A DNA stretch of 64,000 nt, from positions 248,001 to 312,000 of the forward strand of contig CALLUS010000002.1 in assembly GCA_938010435.1 (NCBI GenBank). Direction: 5' to 3'. Below, piece by piece: positions 8,252-15,721 of this stretch. Each line of letters opens with the position of its first letter. Positions within the stretch are counted from its first letter, which is position 1. Position numbers and translations under genes: made by a program. Source of the stretch: an uncultured Rhizobiaceae group bacterium. Its GTDB lineage: Bacteria > Pseudomonadota > Alphaproteobacteria > Rhizobiales > Rhizobiaceae. The notes beneath the pieces were generated by a model. That model did not search any database. It was not told where the DNA came from and was given only the letters and a program-made list of their open reading frames with translations.

Positions 8252-8940
8252 TGGCAAATTTTCAACCAAAAGCGATTGATGATTTTGTTTACTCAAAACC
8301 TTCAACAAAGAGTTTGATTAAAGAGATACTTACACAGCAGTTAGATTTTCCTTCAAACGGAAAAAACAGTTTGATGCTGTATGGTATTGGCGGCAGTGGT
8401 AAGACAACGTTTGCCAACTTTTTCTTCAAACAATATGAAGCAATGTTTGGTGGAGAGACGCCACTTGTTGAGAGTATTGATGTTGATGGAGATAAGGATA
8501 TTTTCATCACACTTAAGCATCTCAACAAACTTTCGTCACAAGTTGGTTTCTTAAACCATTCAAGCAAGTGGTACTTCCTATTTGATGAGTTTGATGGCTA
8601 CACAGAACGGCAACAGCGAAGACTTAAAAGTTGGCTGAATAGTGAAAACATAGTTTGTATTATGACAACGAACTACATTGATAAGATTGATAAGGGCATC
8701 TTACGCAGATGCCACATCATCAACTTCAATGCGTCTAATAACACAAGTGACTATGTTGAACGCATTCAAACGATGATTGCCAACAACAATCTGCCATCAT
8801 TAGATACACAAACGCTTATTGGCATTGCTGATAGAGGCAAAGGCGATTGGACAAAGATGTGTGTGGAGGTTGTCAGACATTGTAATAGGCAGATGAGTTC
8901 CCCAACCAAACCTACAACGCCCAAACTTCGTATCGTCTAA
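8251..8940 (+). CDS. Clamp-loader-like AAA+ ATPase
   Basis: The 229-aa product has the motifs of a small AAA+ ATPase. Walker A is GIGGSGKTT, Walker B is FLFDEFD, sensor 1 is MTTNYIDKI, and an arginine motif, GILRRC, sits where clamp loaders such as RFC carry their SRC motif. It most resembles small-subunit clamp loaders or replication ATPases of phages and plasmids. It lacks the clamp-loader collar domain because it ends soon after the AAA+ lid. A strong ribosome binding site (AAAGGAGG) precedes the ATG, which overlaps the stop of the upstream gene. A role in copying or maintaining the element is likely but not shown. Confidence 0.78.
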   Translation: MANFQPKAIDDFVYSKPSTKSLIKEILTQQLDFPSNGKNSLMLYGIGGSGKTTFANFFFKQYEAMFGGETPLVESIDVDGDKDIFITLKHLNKLSSQVGFLNHSSKWYFLFDEFDGYTERQQRRLKSWLNSENIVCIMTTNYIDKIDKGILRRCHIINFNASNNTSDYVERIQTMIANNNLPSLDTQTLIGIADRGKGDWTKMCVEVVRHCNRQMSSPTKPTTPKLRIV

Positions 8941-8952
8941 TACACAGAAAAA

Positions 8953-8981
8953 CGGCACTACTCGTTAGTGCTGTTTTTTTT
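8953..8981 (+). terminator. Rho-independent terminator after the AAA+ gene
   Basis: An eight-pair stem, CGGCACTA / TAGTGCTG, with one G-T pair and a five-base loop is followed by a run of eight T. It lies 12 bases after the stop codon of the AAA+ gene, so it ends the plus-strand operon. Confidence 0.85.
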
Positions 8982-9119
8982 GTAACAAGTATTTGAAACC
9001 CACCTCACTATACCTTCATCGAATTCCGTCAATTGATATATGACAACCTACCAAACCGTGCGATTTAGACTCGTTTTGCCGCATTTCAATCAAACCAATC
9101 GTTTCTTTATCTACGCTAT

Positions 9120-9133
9120 TCGTTTTAAAACGA
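9120..9133. repeat. 14-bp palindrome TCGTTTTAAAACGA, copy 2
   Basis: This perfect palindrome directly precedes the stop codon complement of the 131-aa gene. The identical 14-mer occurs at 7066-7079 inside the Trp-rich gene. Two exact copies in 7 kb are unlikely by chance, though the AT-rich core makes it less striking. Function is unknown. Confidence 0.5.
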
Positions 9134-9529
9134 TTAAAATGGCGACTGCGGCTTTATAGGCTTTAGTTCAGTCTGCTTCTGTAAGTAGTCTTTGCGTATG
9201 TCGCTTATATCCTTACTCGTAAATGATTGACTTCCAACAGCACTATTTGGCGTTGCTTGTTGCGTCGTATTGGAGACTGAAGGCTGTGTTGGCTTCACTG
9301 ATGGGAAGGGTTTGGCTTTGGCAATACCTTTGCTTTTCTTTGCTGTCTTTTTCTTTGCCTTGTCTGTTGGCTGAAGACTTTTTCTTACCCTCAAATCAAT
9401 CCTATCACTCATATCTTTAACAGCGTTCGCCATCGTTTTCATATCGTCTAACGTTTGTTCTAAAGGTGCTGTAAATGATTGCTGTTTGACGATATCAATC
9501 AACTTACGCATTTCATCTTTGTAGTCCAT
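9134..9529 (-). CDS. Hypothetical basic, low-complexity protein
   Basis: The 131-aa product has a helical N-terminus of about 45 residues (predicted coiled coil), a short strongly basic stretch (KAKKKTAKKSKGIAKAK), then a Pro/Ser/Thr/Gln-rich segment and a charged C-terminus. No family is recognised. The basic centre could contact DNA. The start at 9529 has AAGGAATAGGG upstream. It lies 103 bp downstream of the 109-aa gene on the same strand. A seven-pair hairpin is located in the gap at 9549-9568. Confidence 0.6.
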   Translation of the reverse strand: MDYKDEMRKLIDIVKQQSFTAPLEQTLDDMKTMANAVKDMSDRIDLRVRKSLQPTDKAKKKTAKKSKGIAKAKPFPSVKPTQPSVSNTTQQATPNSAVGSQSFTSKDISDIRKDYLQKQTELKPIKPQSPF

Positions 9530-9548
9530 TCCCTATTCCTTAAAGTAT

Positions 9549-9568
9549 GGTGGTGTAAAATCACCACC
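9549..9568. other. Perfect hairpin between two small element genes
   Basis: GGTGGTG and CACCACC form a perfect seven-base-pair stem around a six-base loop. No T run follows on either strand, so it is not a simple terminator. It may be an operator or an RNA element between the 109-aa and 131-aa genes. Confidence 0.5.
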
Positions 9569-9632
9569 TCAAATCTGTAAGTACTTCCCTATAAAAATCC
9601 GCACAGCATATTTTTTGTCAGCAGAACCCTTT

Positions 9633-9962
9633 TCACTGCTGTTCAGCCATCTGTGTCATCCATACGTGCTTACTCTGTTGATACATCGCACTATCTAAAC
9701 GTGCTGACAGCACTTCAAAATCAGATGCCAACTTGCGGCTGTCGTTATCAGCCTTTTGCTTCAACGCTTCGCTGTAATGCTTCAACTTACTGCTACACAC
9801 AGCAATAGCACTGACTGATGGTGGCTTTTGGTTATGCTTCAAACAGCGAAAATAACTATCTCCTCTATTCAGCCAATCCCTACAAAACTCTCTCTTCGTA
9901 TCCACCACACCAATCTTGTTCAGTAGCGTATAAGTTTCTTCAAATACCATTTCTGCCGTCAT
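9633..9962 (-). CDS. Small uncharacterised protein of the element
   Basis: The 109-aa product is largely helical. The central motif FCRDWLNRGDSYFRCLKHNQ followed by PSVSAIAVCSSKL resembles small conserved proteins of alphaproteobacteria (DUF6626-like), a tentative match from memory. Such an arrangement could be a helix-turn-helix-like DNA-binding fold, but no canonical motif is clear. The ATG has a good GGAG site six bases upstream. It is divergent from the 54-aa frame at 10004. Confidence 0.65.
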   Translation of the reverse strand: MTAEMVFEETYTLLNKIGVVDTKREFCRDWLNRGDSYFRCLKHNQKPPSVSAIAVCSSKLKHYSEALKQKADNDSRKLASDFEVLSARLDSAMYQQSKHVWMTQMAEQQ

Positions 9963-10003
9963 TTCTGTCTCCGTAGATAAATAAACGTGTAGGCAGAAAC
10001 GCT

Positions 10004-10168
10004 ATGCCTACAACGTATTTAGCAACACATAGGCTTCAAACATTAGGCAATGAAAAGGCTACAAGTGCCCAACTAAATGACATCGAGTTTGCCAACGAAG
10101 GTTGTCGCCAACGGATTTTGTCAGCACACATTAGCGGAACTTACATATTCGCTTTACAAAACAAGTAA
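10004..10168 (+). CDS. Possible 54-aa small protein
   Basis: This short frame begins at an ATG with a weak AGGCAG site and lies inside a small inverted repeat (TAGGCA...TGCCTA, 9991-10011). The product is polar and helical, with no recognised family. Base composition is compatible with coding. A further 25-codon hydrophobic frame (10175-10252) starts just after its stop behind an AGAGGAA site, but is too short to call. Confidence is low without homologues. Confidence 0.35.
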   Translation: MPTTYLATHRLQTLGNEKATSAQLNDIEFANEGCRQRILSAHISGTYIFALQNK

Positions 10169-10537
10169 GAGGAAATGCTTGTAGTTAATACAAGAGCACA
10201 CAGCACATCTGTCGTTGTGTTGTGCGTTGCGTTGGTTCTTACATCTGTATAGGTAGCACAGCCCAACCCCTACCAAACTTCAAACGAAGAAGGCAGATGA
10301 CGACAGCGACTGATGTAGCAACTCAAATGAGACATTAGGTTGTAAGGAGGCTGTGTAGCCTTCTTACGACTGAACACAATCTAAATGAGCCATCAAAAGT
10401 AATAAGAAGAAAACTACGCAGATATGTCGTCAGACATATCAAGTTGTTCAAACGAAGTTTGAACATTCACTTACAAAGAAAATGTAAGGAAGTATGAAGA
10501 ATATTACGTTCTGACGTAAGTCATTGAAAATCAAATG
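10169..10537. other. Non-coding region with an array of five hairpins
   Basis: This ~370-bp region has no convincing gene but contains five successive inverted repeats. 10339-10370 is a 14-pair stem with a GTGT loop and two G-T pairs. 10421-10440 is a perfect eight-pair stem with loop GTCA. 10445-10465 is a perfect nine-pair stem with loop GAA. 10470-10488 is a perfect six-pair stem. 10504-10519 is a perfect six-pair stem with loop TCTG. They lie directly upstream of the small recombinase gene and of repeat copy 2. Possible roles are a structured RNA, a single-strand replication origin, or recombination substrates folded as hairpins. Confidence 0.7.
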
Positions 10538-10556
10538 ATTGATTTATATGGCATTT
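10538..10556 (+). repeat. 19-bp direct repeat, copy 2
   Basis: This is an exact copy of 5454-5472. It begins 91 bases before the ATG chosen for the small tyrosine recombinase and overlaps possible alternative starts (TTG 10539, ATG 10548). The location next to a recombinase gene fits a recombination target site. Confidence 0.75.
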
Positions 10557-10628
10557 TCGGTAGGAAAAATAAAAGTAAGAAAGCACACTTGTACGTACGA
10601 AAACATTACATTTGATGGGATTTGTACG

Positions 10629-11195
10629 ATGAAACAAGCAAAAGTACTGACAGACAAAGAACTCAACAAAGTATTAGACGTCATTTCACTCTACGCACAC
10701 GCAGAACGAAACAGAGCAATGGTGCTACTGACGCACTTGTGTGGATTGAGGGTATGCGAGTTAGCCAATCTACGTGTAAGCGATGTAGTAAATGAAAGTG
10801 GCGAAATACGAGATTTGCTGTATTTGGATGCTACGCAGACAAAAGGAAGCGAAGTTAGACGTGTGTTTATGGGCAAACGAGCAAAGTCAGCACTTAAACG
10901 GTACCTACAAAGCAATACAAGCGTCTTACAGCGTACTTTTCTGTTCAACACGCAAAAGAGTAAGCGATTCAACACAAACGCACTTACGCAACTGATAAAG
11001 CGTTTGTATGAACGAAGCGGCATTAGAGGAGCAAGTAGCCACAGCGGTAGACGCTCATTTATCACAAACTTGGCGAACAAAGGCGTAAATGTGCGTGTGA
11101 TAGCAGAGTTAGCCTCTCACAAGTCCATACAGACAACTCAACGATACATTGAAGCGTCAGAAACGACGTTGGCAAAGGCGGTGGATTTGCTGTGA
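10629..11195 (+). CDS. Small tyrosine recombinase, catalytic domain only
   Basis: The 188-aa product consists only of a tyrosine recombinase catalytic domain. It has the first Arg in CGLRVCELANL, a Lys in TQTKGSE, the box HSGRRSFIT, then ELASHKS and the nucleophile Tyr in TTQRYI. The N-terminal core-binding domain of XerC/D is missing, as in FimB/FimE-type invertases. The frame is open further upstream (TTG 10539 or ATG 10548), but family similarity begins at MKQAKVLTDKEL, so 10629 was chosen; the ribosome binding site is weak for all starts. It probably recombines sites within or next to the element. The 50-aa gene follows with a GTGA overlap. Confidence 0.85.
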   Translation: MKQAKVLTDKELNKVLDVISLYAHAERNRAMVLLTHLCGLRVCELANLRVSDVVNESGEIRDLLYLDATQTKGSEVRRVFMGKRAKSALKRYLQSNTSVLQRTFLFNTQKSKRFNTNALTQLIKRLYERSGIRGASSHSGRRSFITNLANKGVNVRVIAELASHKSIQTTQRYIEASETTLAKAVDLL

Positions 11196-11344
11196 AACGC
11201 TTCAGCACACACAAGTTGGAGAAAAAACTGAAAAGAGCAGAACGGCACAAAGATTGGCTGAAAAAGAATCTGCCAAACACAACGCAACAGCGGAACAATC
11301 AAAAGGAAATACTTAAACTGCTGACAGAAATACGAGTACGTTAG
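11192..11344 (+). CDS. 50-aa basic peptide coupled to the recombinase
   Basis: A GTG start overlaps the TGA of the recombinase gene (GTGA), suggesting translational coupling. The 50-aa product is very basic and helical (KLEKKLKRAERHKDWLKK), and resembles the small directionality factors or accessory DNA-binding peptides of recombinases only in size and charge. The stop codon overlaps the end of the convergent integrase gene by four bases. No family is recognised. Confidence 0.5.
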   Translation: MKRFSTHKLEKKLKRAERHKDWLKKNLPNTTQQRNNQKEILKLLTEIRVR

Positions 11345-12618
11345 TCTTCTGCTATCTCTTTGCCTAATGCGTATATCTTTCCATCTTTACGCACAAAACG
11401 AGCCGTAGCCACTGCTCTCATCTTCTCTTCGTTCAAATGATAATACGTGCTCTCAATCTGCTTCACAGATGTCCCACAATAAAACGCCACATCACTCAAA
11501 CTCACACCACTTAAAACTTGGTTAGTGATGGCTAAATGGCGAAGGCTGTAGGGCACTAACAACTCTCTCTTATCCAAAGCAATGTCTGTTAGTAGCATTA
11601 TCTGTTTCCAATGACGCTGTAAGCGATAACGCTCATACTCTTCTTCGCCATCCAAACTAAAAATCAAACCTTCAGTGTTGCCGCCATATTCTTTCTGTAT
11701 CACTTTCCAACGCTGTAAGTACTCGCCACCTCTACACCAAAACGTGCGTTCTTTACGCACTTTAGTGGTGGCTTTGCGGATATTTACACGCACCAACATC
11801 AACTCATCGCCATTGTCGCTTTCTTTGTGAATGCTGACATCACTCCAACGTAGTTGCCTCTGCTCACCACTCCGCAAACCACTATTCGCCGCAAACAAGC
11901 ACCAATGCCTAACAAGTTCGCGTTCAAATGCGTCTTTGTCAGATAGTCTGTTTTTCACTTTGGCTACATAAGAACGCATTGACGTATAAAACGACTTCCA
12001 TTCGTCGTGTGTAAAAGTCATACGCTGTACTTCTTCGCCACTCTTTGTCGCACTACCCTCTATCTTCAAACTTGGTAAGCGGAAACGTGGGAAAGAAGTG
12101 ATTTGCTCAATGTCGCAAAGATGACGCTGACACGCATTGATTGAAGCCATTTCATTGCGAACGGTTTGTTTTGAAGCACCTTGTTCAGTACGGAAAAGCA
12201 CGTAGTTAGTTTCTTTGCCTTTCCACTCAAACTTCACAAGCGTGTTGATGCCCAAGTTAGCGGCTTTTTCGTTTTCGCCAACGTACTCAATAAAGTGATT
12301 GAGATGAGCACGTATGGTTACCCATCGTCCTTCAACAATCTCTTTGGTGCGTACATCAATCTTTCTGTGTTCCAAATAGATAGCAACAGCATCAGCAATA
12401 GAGACAGAGAATAACTTTCTGCCATCCTTCAACTCATTCTGTAAGTCAAAGTACATTTCTTCTGCTTTGTCGATAGCCTCTGCTCTGCGTTTGGTACGCA
12501 AAGACTTTTCGTAATAACGCTTTTCGTTGCTTACCCACATACGAAACTGCCACACTCCAAACTTGTTCTGTTTGATAGTCGCTTTGCCGCCGTATATGTC
12601 TATCCGTTCAGTGCTCAA
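11341..12618 (-). CDS. int: Tyrosine integrase of the guaA element
   Basis: The 425-aa product has a full integrase architecture: an N-terminal arm-binding part (about 1-60), a SAM-like core-binding domain (about 70-190) and a catalytic domain (about 210-415). Catalytic residues visible are Arg in SGLRSGEQRQL, Lys in the TTKVRKER strand, Arg in YSLRHLAIT (Tyr replaces the first His of the HxxR box) and Tyr in QIESTYYHL. The position of the second His/Trp appears to be in FYCGTS, as in several phage-type integrases. It lies at the guaA-proximal end of the element, reading inward, 150 bp from the att site. It is the obvious enzyme for integration at guaA. Confidence 0.93.
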   Translation of the reverse strand: MSTERIDIYGGKATIKQNKFGVWQFRMWVSNEKRYYEKSLRTKRRAEAIDKAEEMYFDLQNELKDGRKLFSVSIADAVAIYLEHRKIDVRTKEIVEGRWVTIRAHLNHFIEYVGENEKAANLGINTLVKFEWKGKETNYVLFRTEQGASKQTVRNEMASINACQRHLCDIEQITSFPRFRLPSLKIEGSATKSGEEVQRMTFTHDEWKSFYTSMRSYVAKVKNRLSDKDAFERELVRHWCLFAANSGLRSGEQRQLRWSDVSIHKESDNGDELMLVRVNIRKATTKVRKERTFWCRGGEYLQRWKVIQKEYGGNTEGLIFSLDGEEEYERYRLQRHWKQIMLLTDIALDKRELLVPYSLRHLAITNQVLSGVSLSDVAFYCGTSVKQIESTYYHLNEEKMRAVATARFVRKDGKIYALGKEIAED

Positions 12619-12767
12619 AATCTACGCTTTGTAATAGTTGATGTAGTTTCTAACTTTCTTTCTAACACTAAAGAAAAAAGCCAACAGAATCAACCATTGG
12701 CTTTCGTAGTTTCTAACAAGTTACTAACTATAAATATAAATAAAATCAATAACTTAGACTATATGGA
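12619..12767. other. Right end of the element: arm sites upstream of int
   Basis: The 12-mer GTAGTTTCTAAC occurs at 12643-12654 and again at 12706-12717. The core TTTCTAAC recurs at 12659-12666. The copy at 12710-12729 is extended to the 20-bp sequence that matches the left end at 5481-5500. This spacing and repetition near the attachment core are what integrase arm-type sites look like. The integrase promoter must also lie here. Confidence 0.6.
12671..12704 (-). terminator. Terminator for guaA supplied by the element
   Basis: On the minus strand AAAGCCAA and TTGGCTTT form an eight-pair stem with a 12-base loop, followed by a run of six T (TTTTTTC). It lies 64 bases after the guaA stop codon but inside the element. 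After integration the element therefore provides the transcription end for guaA, and shields its own integrase region. Confidence 0.75.
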
Positions 12768-12782
12768 CTACTCCCACTCAAT
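12768..12782. other. Right attachment site within guaA
   Basis: The last four codons and stop of guaA (ATTGAGTGGGAGTAG on the minus strand) match 5420-5434 in 14 of 15 bases. This is the guaA-proximal junction of the element. The gene keeps its normal ending Ile-Glu-Trp-Glu, so the insertion does not truncate GuaA. Confidence 0.88.
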
Positions 12783-14324
12783 TGTCCCGGGGGGTTTGCT
12801 GGTCACATCATAAACCACGCGGTTGATGCCTTGGACTTCGTTGATAATCCGTGTGGCGGCCTTTCCAAGAAACGCCATATCGTAGGGATAGAAGTCAGCG
12901 GTCATGCCGTCAACAGACGTCACAGCACGTAAGGCACAAACGAATTCGTAAGTCCTGCCATCGCCCATAACTCCAACGGTTTGTACGGGAAGCAGCACAG
13001 CAAAGGCTTGCCAAATTTCATCGTATAAACCTGCTTTACGGATTTCATCGAGATAAACGGCATCAGCTTTTTTCAAAATTTCCAATTTATCGCGTGTAAT
13101 CCCGCCAGGGCAACGTATCGCGAGACCCGGCCCGGGGAATGGATGACGACCAATAAAGCTGTCAGGCAGACCGAGTTCACGACCCAACGCGCGAACCTCA
13201 TCTTTAAACAATTCGCGTAATGGTTCGACCAATTGCATATTCATACGATCCGGCAGTCCGCCCACATTATGGTGGGATTTGATCGTAACAGACGGGCCAC
13301 CACTAAATGACACGCTTTCAATGACGTCAGGATAAAGTGTTCCTTGGGCTAAAAACTCAGCGCCGCCAAGTTTTTTGGCTTCGGCCTCAAACACATCAAT
13401 AAACAGCTTACCGATGGTTTTGCGCTTGGTTTCAGGGTCGGCCTCGCCTTCTAGCGCATCTATGAACATGTCAGCCGCGTTCACGTGCACGAGCGGGATA
13501 TTGTAATTGTCGCGGAACATTTGCACCACGTCTTCCGCTTCATTCATGCGCATCAAGCCGTGATCGACTAGAATACAGGTGAGTTGATCACCCACTGCTT
13601 CGTGGATAAGCGCCGCGGCAACCGATGAATCCACACCGCCGGATAGACCACAAATGACACGCTTATCACCAACTTGTTCGCGAATTTTGGCAATGGCACG
13701 GTCTTTGTAAGCCGCCATGGTCCAATCACCTTTGAGGCCACAAATTTTGTGAACGAAATTGGCAAGAATTTTTCCGCCATCGGGCGTGTGAACGACCTCA
13801 GGGTGAAATTGGGTTGTGTAGTATTTTCGATCTTCATTCACTGCGACGGCAAGCGGTGCATTTTCAGATGTGGCGATGACCTCAAAACCATCAGGCAGTT
13901 TGGTGACGCGATCCCCATGGCTCATCCATACCTGATAATCTTTGCCTTGTTCCCAAACATCTTCGAACAATGGACTGTCTTTATGGATGATGATTTCCGC
14001 GCGGCCGAACTCGCGATGATGTCCGCCTTCAACTTGCCCACCCAATTGGTGGGCCGTGACTTGTTGACCATAGCAAATGCCAAACACTGGAATACCAGCA
14101 TCAAAAACAGCTTGCGGCGCCAGTGGCGCATTGTCATCGTGGACAGATGCAGGACTGCCGGAAAGAATGACGCCCTTTGGATTGAGGCGTTTGAAGCCTT
14201 CATCTGCAGATTGGAACGGTACAATTTCGCAATAAACGCCCGTTTCGCGAACACGACGCGCAATCAGCTGGGTCACCTGACTGCCGAAATCAATAATGAG
14301 GATCGTCTGCTCGGGAGCGGCCAT
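12768..14324 (-). CDS. guaA: GMP synthase (glutamine-hydrolysing)
   Basis: GuaA converts XMP to GMP using ATP and glutamine. The N-terminal class I glutamine amidotransferase domain has the nucleophile Cys in GICYGQQ and the His/Glu pair in QFHPEV. The ATP-pyrophosphatase domain has the P-loop [15 protein letters not shown]. The C-terminal dimerisation domain ends GTIEWE. Length of 518 aa is normal. The last bases serve as attachment site for the element at 5420-12782. guaB lies about 3.6 kb upstream on the same strand. Confidence 0.98.
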   Translation of the reverse strand: MAAPEQTILIIDFGSQVTQLIARRVRETGVYCEIVPFQSADEGFKRLNPKGVILSGSPASVHDDNAPLAPQAVFDAGIPVFGICYGQQVTAHQLGGQVEGGHHREFGRAEIIIHKDSPLFEDVWEQGKDYQVWMSHGDRVTKLPDGFEVIATSENAPLAVAVNEDRKYYTTQFHPEVVHTPDGGKILANFVHKICGLKGDWTMAAYKDRAIAKIREQVGDKRVICGLSGGVDSSVAAALIHEAVGDQLTCILVDHGLMRMNEAEDVVQMFRDNYNIPLVHVNAADMFIDALEGEADPETKRKTIGKLFIDVFEAEAKKLGGAEFLAQGTLYPDVIESVSFSGGPSVTIKSHHNVGGLPDRMNMQLVEPLRELFKDEVRALGRELGLPDSFIGRHPFPGPGLAIRCPGGITRDKLEILKKADAVYLDEIRKAGLYDEIWQAFAVLLPVQTVGVMGDGRTYEFVCALRAVTSVDGMTADFYPYDMAFLGKAATRIINEVQGINRVVYDVTSKPPGTIEWE

Positions 14325-14415
14325 CTTACTCAGTCCAAAAATGCAAAAGAAACTTAAGCCTCACTTACGCAATCAAACGGTGTGCGGCAATACAAAGCAA
14401 AGCCCACTCCCCCGA

Positions 14416-15156
14416 TTATTCAACGATGTTTGGCTTGGTAGAGTTACCTTCAGGAGGCGGGATAGAAACACTTCCAGAACCTTCGTTCGACTTAACAAGT
14501 TTGCCAACAAGGTTGCGATTGAAGCTGGATTCCAACGCGTGACGCAGACTCTCATCTTTGTTCAGCATTCCGGTCAAAGACGCGTGATCAAACGTAAAAC
14601 ATTTGACGGAGTTCGTCACAACCGCAGTTGCAGTTGCGCTCGTTCCTAACATGAAACCAATTTCGCCGATAAAATCATCGTGGCCACATACGCCCACCAT
14701 AGCGCCCGCCTTATCAATGCGTACGGCACCTTCCAACACATAGTGTAATAGGTCGACGGGCTGGCCCTCGGTGGTCAAAACATGACCGGGCTCGTGTTCA
14801 GTAACAACAGCGAGGCGTAGCAAGCGTTTGGCGTGCGCTTTTTGAACGCCCGGAATTGCAGATTCGATAAATCGTTTCTCGTACTCCGAAAATTTGGCAC
14901 GGCGGTTTTCAATTTCAAGAAACAGCAACTGTATCAAATTGACTGAGACAAAAATGACTTCCCAAAATACGGTGACAAAGTCTTTGAGGAAAAAGTAACC
15001 GTAGAACGCACTGACAACGCCGGCGGAGATCGCGATAATACGCAACCATTTCATCGAACGCATCATCATAGATGCAACCAGCAAAATGTAGGACAAATGT
15101 CCGACAAGTTTGCCCGGTGATGCGAATTGCTCGATGAATAAAGTGGTCCAGTCCAT
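14416..15156 (-). CDS. Membrane protein with cyclic nucleotide-binding domain
   Basis: The 246-aa product begins with three hydrophobic segments (about residues 12-30, 36-55 and 60-80). A cNMP-binding domain follows (about 105-215), recognisable by EGQPVDLLHYVLEGAVRI and the phosphate-binding-cassette-like stretch DDFIGEIGFML. The membrane part in front of a cyclic-nucleotide fold is the layout of bacterial Popeye-domain-like proteins. The cassette lacks the classical RxA arginine (it reads GTSATATAV), so binding of cAMP is uncertain. The C-terminal tail is Pro/Ser-rich. It could sense a nucleotide at the membrane; the target is unknown. Confidence 0.75.
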   Translation of the reverse strand: MDWTTLFIEQFASPGKLVGHLSYILLVASMMMRSMKWLRIIAISAGVVSAFYGYFFLKDFVTVFWEVIFVSVNLIQLLFLEIENRRAKFSEYEKRFIESAIPGVQKAHAKRLLRLAVVTEHEPGHVLTTEGQPVDLLHYVLEGAVRIDKAGAMVGVCGHDDFIGEIGFMLGTSATATAVVTNSVKCFTFDHASLTGMLNKDESLRHALESSFNRNLVGKLVKSNEGSGSVSIPPPEGNSTKPNIVE

Positions 15157-15243
15157 AGCCTGTCTTAATTACTGGAACCAGATTTTCCTAGTGCATAAAT
15201 GTGTGCAAACGCACACTTTGTACATGGGTCGGTCACTCAGATC

Positions 15244-15696
15244 TTAATTCAATATCCAAATGGAAAAATTGAGAACAAAAGCAAAAGAAAGCCACGCCAC
15301 ATAAGGAACAAAACATAAGGCCGCAATACGGTCCTGATGCCAACTGGTGGCCATGAAACTCAACGACAAAACGAGAGTAGCGATCAACACCCACATAGCC
15401 CAGAAAACCTGATGAGCCCCAAAGAACACAGGAGACCATGCAAAGTTCAAAAGCATCTGGCTCACCCACAATCCCCAACCGGGCATTGCGCCTTCACTGC
15501 TGAATACACGCCAGCCCGCAATGGCAACAAGCAGATAGAGAATCGGCCAAACAATACCAAACAGATAACCGGGAGGGTTGAAAATTGGCTTATTGAGGCC
15601 TTCAAACCATTCACCGGGAGTGAATGTCATGCCAATCAATGTGCCAACAGCCTGAACCACAACCACAAAAACAATCAATGTAATAAACTTAGCCAT
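15244..15696 (-). CDS. tspO: TspO/MBR family protein
   Basis: The 150-aa integral membrane protein has five hydrophobic helices and the family signatures KPIFNPPGYLFGIVWPILY, NFAWSPVFFGAHQ and PYVAWLSFAFVLNFSIW. TspO binds and may help degrade porphyrins, and in photosynthetic relatives tunes tetrapyrrole-related gene expression and stress responses. It lies downstream of rsmB on the same strand, separated by about 25 bp. Function here is inferred from the family. Confidence 0.93.
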   Translation of the reverse strand: MAKFITLIVFVVVVQAVGTLIGMTFTPGEWFEGLNKPIFNPPGYLFGIVWPILYLLVAIAGWRVFSSEGAMPGWGLWVSQMLLNFAWSPVFFGAHQVFWAMWVLIATLVLSLSFMATSWHQDRIAALCFVPYVAWLSFAFVLNFSIWILN

Positions 15697-15721
15697 GTCG
15701 TCCTCTCAGCAATTATTGATC

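Larger units (their letters stand above)
5420..12782. mobile_element. Integrative element in the 3' end of guaA
   Basis: A segment of about 7.35 kb is bounded by an imperfect 15-bp direct repeat of the guaA stop region. A tyrosine integrase gene (11341-12618) lies at its guaA-proximal end. The segment is visibly AT-richer than both flanks and has a different codon flavour. Its genes are mostly of unknown function: a Wzz-like protein, a clamp-loader-like AAA+ ATPase, a second small tyrosine recombinase and several small proteins. I see no capsid, portal, terminase, relaxase or type IV secretion genes, so it looks like a mobilisable or satellite-like genomic island. The 3' end of guaA is a known recurrent integration site for genomic islands. 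The integration keeps guaA intact. Confidence 0.87.

Noticed and set aside
10421-10519. A CRISPR-like repeat array
   Set aside because: The hairpins differ in sequence and length and there are no equal repeats separated by spacers, and no cas genes.
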